DNA from: Aspidapion aeneum
Lineage: Eukaryota; Arthropoda; Insecta; Coleoptera; Brentidae
Length of the DNA stretch: 64,000 nucleotides
Direction of reading: 5' to 3'
Assembly: GCA_963576565.1 (NCBI GenBank)
Contig: OY755044.1
Coordinates: 56,070,608-56,134,607 of the forward strand
Below, piece after piece: positions 56,866 to 64,000 of the stretch. The number at the start of each line of letters is the position of its first letter. Position 1 is the stretch's first letter. The notes below the pieces were generated by a model that saw only the letters and a program-made list of their open reading frames with translations, did no database searches and had not been told where the DNA came from. Both the position numbers and the translations under genes were made by a program.

Positions 56866-57884
56866 TATGAACAATTTATATAATTATTAAAAACTATTCA
56901 TTTACGGGAAAAATAAGTTAATCCTTCCACCAAAATCTAGACTTGTAGACATAGGATTATAGCACATCGCACTGTTGTAGTAAATACTGGTAATAATCTT
57001 TTTAACATCAAACTCAACCTGTTAAAAGTACGAAGAGTGATGATAATTTTTTAATTTGGGATTTTAAAAATTAACCTAACCAAATTTAAAACTGTTGACC
57101 TAACCAAATTTAAAACAGTTGACACTGGCGGTTTTTAGTAGGTTTGCTAGTGTGATCCTAAAAAGACGTCGCGTCGTCCAACTGCCTTTTGGTTTACATT
57201 TCTGAGCCGTAAGAGTCACAGTCAACTGATGTCTAGTATCACAACCTAACTTTATAATGAAATTTATTTTCATTTAATTTAATTTAAAGTTTGTTCTGCC
57301 AAAGGAAGTTTACCGGTTTGTTATATGTATATTTTTTACGAACATAAAATTACTTTCCTTTGTCGAAAACTTTAGAATTACTTGTAAAATGGAATTCTTA
57401 TTAAAACCTACACTACGCTTTTCGAACACGATTTTCATGAAAATCGTATAAAGTATAAAAGTTTTTATGCGGATTCCAGATCTCAACATGCTCAATAGAA
57501 ACAAAAAGACGAAATACGAGTACTTTTCTAAAGCAATCTAGGCACGCAACACACTTTTTTATTAAAATCTATTTCTTAAACTACAAAAACCTAAACAAAA
57601 GGAAACAAGTTCGACAAAAACTTAAAAAGACACAATAAATATTAATGGCTTACGGTAAGACTTGAGAGAGCAAAGCTGTTTTTTTTTTAAACCTTGTAAT
57701 TATTTTTATTAAAACAACATACTGTCCGCTAATGCAATTATCTCTGTGTGGTGTTAAAAAGTTTGCCCCATGGGGTTCCAATTAGATCTTAATATGAAAA
57801 CGAACTGAGATAAAAAAATACAGGCCTTGATTCTAAAAAAATCAGCTGCTATTCCGAAGTCCATTTTTGTCTTCAAGTGGTATT
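56866..57884. other. No gene seen
   Basis: AT-rich. TTGACCTAACCAAATTTAAA recurs as two adjacent 26-30-bp units at about 57068-57121. Nothing else was recognised. Confidence 0.5.
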
Positions 57885-59545
57885 AAAACTTCTTGTGGAT
57901 GTAAGCCTGATTAATCAGAGCCATCCATTCTACCTTCTTTGGTACGATTCTGTCACTTTCTTATTCCCCTTTTTCTTAATGTAATTTTCGACATTGCCTA
58001 TCCATGTTTTTGGTGGTCTTCCTCTTACTGTCCTTACTGCAGGTATCCAGCCCAATTTTTTGCTTGATGTTTTTATCATCCATCCTCTGTACATTTTCCA
58101 ACTAAGCTAATCTTCTACTTTGGTTGAATCTCTTGAGGTTTGCGTAATCTATTAGATATTCTAATTCATCCGTATCCGCCAAGAACAATCGTCTGTTTGC
58201 ACTGATTCAAAGATCTTACGAAGAATTTTTGTTTCAAATATTTTTAGTTGTTCTTCATTCGCTTTTGCAAGTGTCTATGATTTGCACCCATATATCACTA
58301 CCATTATTGTAGTGTACATTTTTTATGGGGGTTAAATGTGAACGTGGACAAGACACAGTACTTATGTATTGGAAACGAATCAAGTGAGTTAGAACTAGAC
58401 AATGAAAAAAAAATATCTCTATGCAGTGAGTATATACATACTCACTGCATAGTATACACTTGGTTGTCACATTTGATACGACACAAACAGACTGTAAAGA
58501 ACTGGAAAAAAGATTAGTGGAAAACAGCTTATTGGATGTTTTATCAGAATAGAGATAAAAAATATTGTAAATTTAACATATATGAAACAGTTGTGAAAAG
58601 CGCACTATTGTATGAAATAGAGACTTATCGCATAACAGAAAAATACAAAACAAAAATGAAAAGTGACGTAATGGATGCAATAAGAAGATCAATAAGAATA
58701 TCTAGAACAGATCGTGTAAGAAATGAGATCAAAAAAGAAAAAATGTGCATGGACGGAAGCACAACGAATGAAATCACTAAAGAACAACTGATATGGTACG
58801 GCCATGTACGTACAACGGATAAGCGACGAAAGATTACCAAAGCAAGTTCTAGAATGGCAACCAATAGGACGCAGGAAAAGAGATCGTCCTAAACTGGAAT
58901 GGCAACTGGAATCCAACGATCAATCAAAAGTAAAAAAAAATCTGACAAAAGATGATTGTCAGGATCAAAGGAGGTGAAGTAAGAGTCGGAAAACGTAGAA
59001 AAACGTTCTAAACCGAACCAGTAATAATAATAAATAATTTTTGTTTAAGAGATCTCGTTAGAATCTTTAACTTGACCAGTTTTAGATGAGCGTAAAAGAA
59101 TTTGGTTTCGTTGATTACTCTCTGGTTTATTTTTCCTGTAATATAGTTTTCTTTTTTTGTTTTTGCTCCCAAGTATATAAGCTTTTCCACTTGCTCAAAA
59201 CTATAAACAAGTACCTGAAATTTATAAGCACCAACAAGATAATTGTTGTTTTTGGAGAGGTTAATGTGCTTCTGTCGATCATCGTAAAAGATGCTTCAAG
59301 GACGAGATTAAACAGTAGTGAAGATAATGCATCACCTTGCCTACTCCTGAAGTTGCACAGAAAGGCTCTGAGAGCTGGTTATTTATTCTGACTGCTGCTT
59401 TAAAGCCCTGAATAGAAACGCATGTAAGCATTGTATATTGAAGGAACCTCACAATTAGTTAAATCCTGAATTATTCTTTCCCGATTAGCGCTGTCAAAAG
59501 CCTGTTCAAAATCTACAAAAGTACTATTAAAAGGGTGGCCCGGCC
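57885..59545 (-). pseudogene. RTE-like endonuclease/RT relic, split by a younger RTE
   Basis: The minus strand from 59530 reads FVDFEQAFDSANRERIIQDL (catalytic D), then DALSSLLFNLVLEASF near 59285-59345. The thumb VEKLIYLGAKTKKENYI follows near 59140-59190. After the insertion (58327-59036) the same protein resumes as VIYGCKS, NEEQLKIFETKILRKIFES (58200-58265) and the C-terminal WKMYRGWMIK and TVRGRPPKTWIGNVENYI. Several stops are present. The two halves fit one protein with nothing missing of note, so the insertion split an existing element. It is a different RTE lineage from the 10.6-kb element. Confidence 0.75.
58327..59036 (+). mobile_element. 5'-truncated copy of the 10.6-kb RTE family
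   Basis: It matches 12850-13548 from VNVDKTQYLCIGNESSELEL to the tail AATAATAATAAAT. ATTTTTT-like sequence flanks both sides (58318-58326 and about 59037-59042). The coding part is broken by stops and indels. The longest open piece, 58536-58892, contains the DAIRRSIRISRTDRVRNEI region. A 34-bp perfect palindrome at 58419-58452 replaces single-copy sequence. Confidence 0.85.
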
Positions 59546-59904
59546 ATTACGTACCAGAGACCGTTTCGAGCATTTATTGATTGAATTTGGAAAACACGTT
59601 GACTTTGTTTGTGAAGGGGATATTTTTTGGCTCTCTTGAAGCCTTGTGGTATGCACCCACTTTGAGGAGTAAATTTTACCTTTACATTTTGAATAGGAAA
59701 AGTAAGTCTAGTAAGAATTTAAGTAAAATATATCCTTTGATAACATCCCGATATTCCCCAAACATTTTATGAGGATGAAAGGTGATTAAAAGGTTGAAAT
59801 GCTTAAAATTTAACATTTCCTAGTTTCAGTTAAAGATACCAATGTTAATAATTTCACAAAAGCACATTTTTTTACGTGATTTGTCAAAAAAGCCCCCTTT
59901 ATAT
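59546..59904. other. No recognised gene
   Basis: A 63-codon frame (59581-59772) has no known motif. Confidence 0.4.
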
Positions 59905-60130
59905 CAAGCCTGATTCTACTTCGAATGGCAACAGTTTCGAAGGCTGACAGATTTTTATTTATTTATTTAGATATCAACTACTGACCAACAACAAATATAA
60001 TCTACTGACCAATTATTATAGACACCTTAAAAAGAAATTTGGTTGGTTGAAAACCAAATATAGGCTGCCAAGAGAATAATGGAAATGTCAACCTTCGACA
60101 GTGTTGTATTTCAAAGAAGGATCAGGCTTG
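59905..60130. mobile_element. 226-bp MITE with ~45-bp inverted ends
   Basis: The left arm CAAGCCTGATTCTACTTCGA...TTTCGAAGGCTGACA pairs with the right arm TGTCAACCTTCGACAGTGTT...AAGGATCAGGCTTG with several mismatches. Target duplication is not clear. Confidence 0.8.
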
Positions 60131-60186
60131 TTAATTTTAGAGGGCTGTGAAGCAACCAAATATAAGTATATATTGCAGTGCCGTAT

Positions 60187-60915
60187 ACAGGGTGTCCAAA
60201 ATAAAAGCAACTACATAAGGATATCGAAAACGGTAAGAGATAGGTGTTTGTTTAAATAAGAAAAAAGTTGCGCTATTCTAAGCCCAATCAGATGCCCTAT
60301 CAAAATTAAAAATATCGACAGGGGTTTTTAAAATATTGAGCAAAAACTAAAAATTTTTTTTTTTTTTTTAATTGAAATATTGACGCCATCTTGCACACAA
60401 ATTTAATAAAATTTGGTAGTTTTGTATAAGCCACTACGGCCAACTGAATGACGTTAACAATATTTTTCAAGGCCTTCTATTTTTTTAAAATCATATCCAA
60501 CTTTCTTATTTCATATGATCACCATATTGGATTTATACTTCAATAAAAAGGGCATAAAAGGAGCTTTTCAACCGTGGTTAATAATTTCTTTGGATGACGG
60601 AAAAAGTAAATTTATTAAAAATAGCCCAGTGAAATAACACTTCCTCTGCGGAATTCGGCCGATCAAGCTGAATTTTAGCAAAGATATTTGTTTTGGTGTT
60701 CTACCGAAGTACAAAAAAATCTCATATTCCTACCCTTGTGCGTCTTGAGATATCGAAGGTCAAAGTTCATGAAAATCATTTTTCCGCGAAAATCTTCCTT
60801 CCAGTGCATCTGACGTCATAAGAGCCCACAACAAAACGTACGTAGAATAGTAACCATTTCCGAGATATAGCATGATAAAGCGGGAGCGTACGTTCTTAAT
60901 CGGTAATATACTGTA
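60187..60915. repeat. CAGGGTGTCC-type interspersed repeat; no gene
   Basis: ACAGGGTGTCCAAAATAAAA at 60187 looks like the end of a repeat in the same broad style as the foldback at 7928. The other end was not found. A T-rich run lies at 60355-60371. Confidence 0.35.
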
Positions 60916-61385
60916 TGTTAGCTCCCGCTAAATTTCGCGGTTGTTTTTAATTTTAAAACTACACAATTGGATAACGGACAGAGTACATTTTCGCGCATTT
61001 CGACATGCGCACCAACAATCAGTGAGATCCTTTTCTACCGCCTCGAGAAAATGGCGTGTTAATTTACTTTCTCCAACATTTACAAATTTCTACACTTGAA
61101 AGTGCTCGATTTTGGTGTACTGAAGCATAGAACTAGAAACTTCAGCCCTTCAGCTACGTGGTGCCATCATTAAATCCAGAAGAGGGGCCCCTGGTACGTG
61201 GAGAAATTGGCTGCAAACTGGTGAGTGCTTTGTTTCTGATTTCCGTTGTGTGGTACCAGCAATTAACCTATGGACCTTAATTATTTCGTGATTTCATATC
61301 AATATATTTATGTTTGTTCGCGCTTTCATTAATTAAAATATATACAGTCTACTGCAGTTATCGTTTTTCTACCTGCGGGCATACA
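60916..61385 (+). repeat. BEL copy 3, 5' LTR
   Basis: 470 bp, starts TGTTAGCTCCCGC and ends GCGGGCATACA. The five bases before it, CTGTA, would be its target duplication if repeated beyond the window. Confidence 0.87.
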
Positions 61386-61809
61386 TAAGTGTTCCTTCGA
61401 CCCGAATTATTTAAATTTACTCCATACGACGGTATTAATAAGTCGGCCATTTTTCACATTTTCACACGGCGACCACACGGCCTTGAATTTTGCCAATCGT
61501 ATTGAACCGAGAGAGATTTTCGTTCGACCTTCGGTTTCGGCGCCGCAGTTCACCTGTTTTCGGTCCGCTGCTATGGTAACGCAGGGTCTACCGCGTGGTC
61601 ATTCAGTAAACAAAAATTGAAAAGCAATCAAAACAAACAAGCACGATTTCTATGATTAGATGTGTTCCATATCATTTCGATATTTAAAACAATTTTCATT
61701 AATTGCGATAAATTAGTGCATATTTTCGACAATTCGTCATTTTTCTATTTCAGAAGCATTAATTTAGCGTTAATTGCATATTTACCGACAATTTCGTCAT
61801 TTCAAAATC

Positions 61810-64000
61810 ATGTCTATCAAAAAAGGCGTGCAAAAACGCAAGGGTTTTTTATCGGCAATTACCGAGTGCTATGTGTTTTCACAGACCGCGGCAACGGACG
61901 CAAAATCGAGAAACGAGTTTCAAGTGAGGTATTCCGATTTGGATGAAACCTTCGATAAATGCATGTTGGCACATAATGATGTCATTATGATGATAGACGA
62001 CTCGGACGACGAGGAGTTTAAAACGCAAGATGCGATCCTTTCAGAAGCTCGTAAATATTTTTATGCGTGTAAGGGGGTTTACTCTGAAATATTTCCGGTT
62101 GAGGCTCCATCCTTTTCGGGATCATATGTTCGATAAAACGAAACTCCAAAACTCTAAGAGTTAGGTATTCCCATATTTCGAGGTGATGAAAAATTATGGC
62201 CAAGCTTTTTAGATCTTTTTAATAACATTATAGATCAAAATCAAAGTCTAAGTAACGTTCGAAAACTTCAATATTTATTTTCATATCTCGAGGATAAGCC
62301 TTTAAAATTGATATCAGGGATTAGCTTATCTGATCAAAATTATAAAATTGCTTACGACAAATTAGTCAATAGATATCAAAACAAGCGAGACCTCGCAAAT
62401 GATGCTTTAAGCACAATTATGAACACTACCTTAAAAAACGAGTCAGCGAAAGAATTGCGTAATTTAATTGACACCTTTTCAGAATCCCTAGAAATTTTAA
62501 AATCACTTAGCTTTGACGTTGACAGTTGGGACTTTATTATTTTTTTCATTTTGTTAGAAAAATTGGATATTCCGACGCGTTCAAATTTCGAAATGAGTCA
62601 CGCCAATACTAATACCGAAATTCCCACTTTTCAGTCACTTTTTCAATTTCTAGAAAAAATATGTAAAGTTTTGGAATCACTTCCTCAATCAACAGCACCC
62701 AAAAAGGTGCCTACCCATCAAAAATCAAATTCTATGCAAAATCAGTTTGGGCAAAAGCCTACCTATAAATCATCCAATTCCCCTTTTATAGGACTGGCTG
62801 GCACCTCAACTAATTCAAGTACGGGAATAAAATGTTTCCGGTGTAATCAAGGTCACGTGCTTTCGAAATGTCAAACATTTCTTGACCTCTCGCCTATCGA
62901 TCGCCTATCTTTCGTCAAGCAGAAAAAATTATGTCTAGCGTGTTTTCATCTCTCGCATGGGGTAGACACGTGCAAATCAAAATATTCATGCAGGACTTTC
63001 GGTTCATAGTAAAAGGCACCACACTTTAACTCATATCTTAGAAACTAATAAAGAGTCTGGAAGCCAAGATACTAGTCCTGTCATTCACACACCACCTGTC
63101 AATAATCTTCATGTGTCATTAAATACCTCAGGACCTTCAGGTACCTTTCTCTTATGCACCGCCATAATAGATGTTATGGACGGTTGCGGAAATTTTCAAC
63201 CTGTAAGGGCACTGCTTGATTCTGGATCACAGACAGGATTCATCATTGAAAAGTGTATTCAGCGTCTTAATCTTCCTAGGCGAAGTTTCACCACTGAAAT
63301 ATTCGGATTAAATCAGATGTCTTCTTTTACTTCCAAAGGGCTCGTTCAATGTCACATTAAGCCACAAGGACGGGTCACTCCTTTACTTAAATTCGAGGCA
63401 ATTGTTGTTCCACAACTATGTTCCAATATGCCTACATTCACTTTGAACGATAATCAGTGGAAACACTTGGAAACCTTAAACTTGCCGACCCATCTTATTT
63501 CAAATCTAGACCTGTGGACCTAGTTATTGGTTGCGAGCTATTCGCACAGATATTCAAGAAGGGCAGGGTTCTTGGACAAATAGGGCAACCTTCAGCCCTT
63601 GAAACCATCTTTGGCTGGGTTGTCATGGGAAAAGTGGACGAAGTAGGTAGTCTTACGGAACGAACCAGTTGTTTTTTAACGAGTCATTCACCTCCTTTGG
63701 AGGTCATTATCCCTAGGTTTTGGGAAATCGAACATTTGCCTAAAAAACAAATAGATTCATGTTAGATCTTCCGTTTAAAGATAAAATATACCCTGACCTA
63801 GGAAATACTTATCCGCAAGCTTATCGTAGATTTTTACTTCTAGAAAATAGATTACTCAAAAATCCTGATCTGTACACTGCCTATTCTAGTTGCATGCAAG
63901 ACTATATCGATTCTAATCACATGAGTCTAGTTTTATCTAGTCAACCAAAAGTCGACGTGTCATGTTTTTTGGCACATCATTGCGTACTAAAGCCGGAAAG
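61810..64000 (+). pseudogene. gag-pol: BEL/Pao gag-pol, copy 3, partial
   Basis: Start ATG before SIKKGVQKRKGF. Gag is broken by a TAA at 62134-62136 and a nearby short deletion. The gag repeat has only one unit here. The zinc knuckle CFRCNQGHVLSKC is intact near 62831-62869, but the second Cys/His cluster ends RTFGS and a stop at about 63007. The protease DSGSQTGF is near 63217-63241. A one-base loss near 63470 shifts the frame. A deletion of about 80 bases near 63757 removes part of the protease-RT linker. The frame after 63765 looks open to the end of the window (NTYPQAYRRFLLLENRLLKN). Confidence 0.9.

Larger units (their letters stand above)
60916..64000 (+). mobile_element. BEL/Pao LTR retrotransposon, copy 3, cut by the window end
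   Basis: The 5' LTR, leader, gag and the start of pol are present. The 3' part lies beyond 64000. It belongs to the same family as copies 1 and 2. Confidence 0.9.

Overview
The window is arthropod nuclear DNA, most probably insect. It is AT-rich, has no bacterial-style operons, and holds insect-type element families: BEL/Pao LTR elements, an errantivirus-like Gypsy element with an env gene, Penelope-like elements (PLEs) with a GIY-YIG domain, RTE-like and Jockey-like non-LTR elements, hAT remnants and many MITEs. A large, repeat-rich genome such as a beetle's would fit, but the species cannot be fixed from sequence alone. I found no convincing host gene, tRNA, rRNA or CRISPR array. This is a transposon graveyard with several layers of nested insertion.

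Layout. 0-6 kb: a 132-bp tandem duplication; a 5'-truncated PLE on the minus strand, split by a non-LTR element and by a hAT-type MITE; a decayed RTE-like fragment split by a 1.46-kb hAT-type non-autonomous element that holds two large palindrome-bordered tandem units; then a cluster of perfect palindromes. 7-10 kb: a decayed hAT transposase gene carrying a TA-flanked foldback element that itself contains another MITE. 10.4-13.8 kb: a full-length but broken RTE-like element inside a roughly 440-bp DNA element. 14-18 kb: RTE 3' fragments, a MITE and degenerate minisatellites. 18.7-24.7 kb: errantivirus remnant on the minus strand (3' LTR, env, pol; the 5' part is missing), interrupted by BEL copy 1 (24.7-31.5 kb, plus strand, target duplication CATTC). 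33.1-34.5 kb: Jockey-like element. 36.4-37.0 kb and 39.5-40.5 kb: tandem repeats, the second a 338-bp satellite that ends in an inversion. 41.7-44.9 kb: a second copy of the 440-bp DNA element, here carrying a PLE with a 652-codon open RT/GIY-YIG frame and inverted terminal arms. 45-49.9 kb: no gene seen. 49.9-56.9 kb: BEL copy 2, minus strand, target duplication GTATT. 57.9-59.5 kb: an RTE-like relic on the minus strand, split by a truncated plus-strand copy of the 10.6-kb RTE family. 60.9-64 kb: BEL copy 3, plus strand, running off the window.

How the parts relate. Target-site duplications and the rejoining of host frames across insertions give relative ages. The errantivirus is older than BEL1, the hAT gene older than the foldback, the 440-bp DNA elements older than their RTE and PLE cargo, and the 57.9-59.5 kb RTE older than the RTE inserted in it. 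All three BEL copies, the errantivirus, the RTEs and the hAT gene carry stops or frameshifts. The PLE at 42-44 kb is the only element whose enzyme frame is still open over most of its length. No clearly undescribed gene system is visible. The most unusual items are the PLE with inverted arms, the repeated use of one DNA element as a landing site, the palindrome-bordered tandem units inside a hAT element, the satellite with a terminal hairpin, and the possibility that the whole nest is a piRNA source locus.
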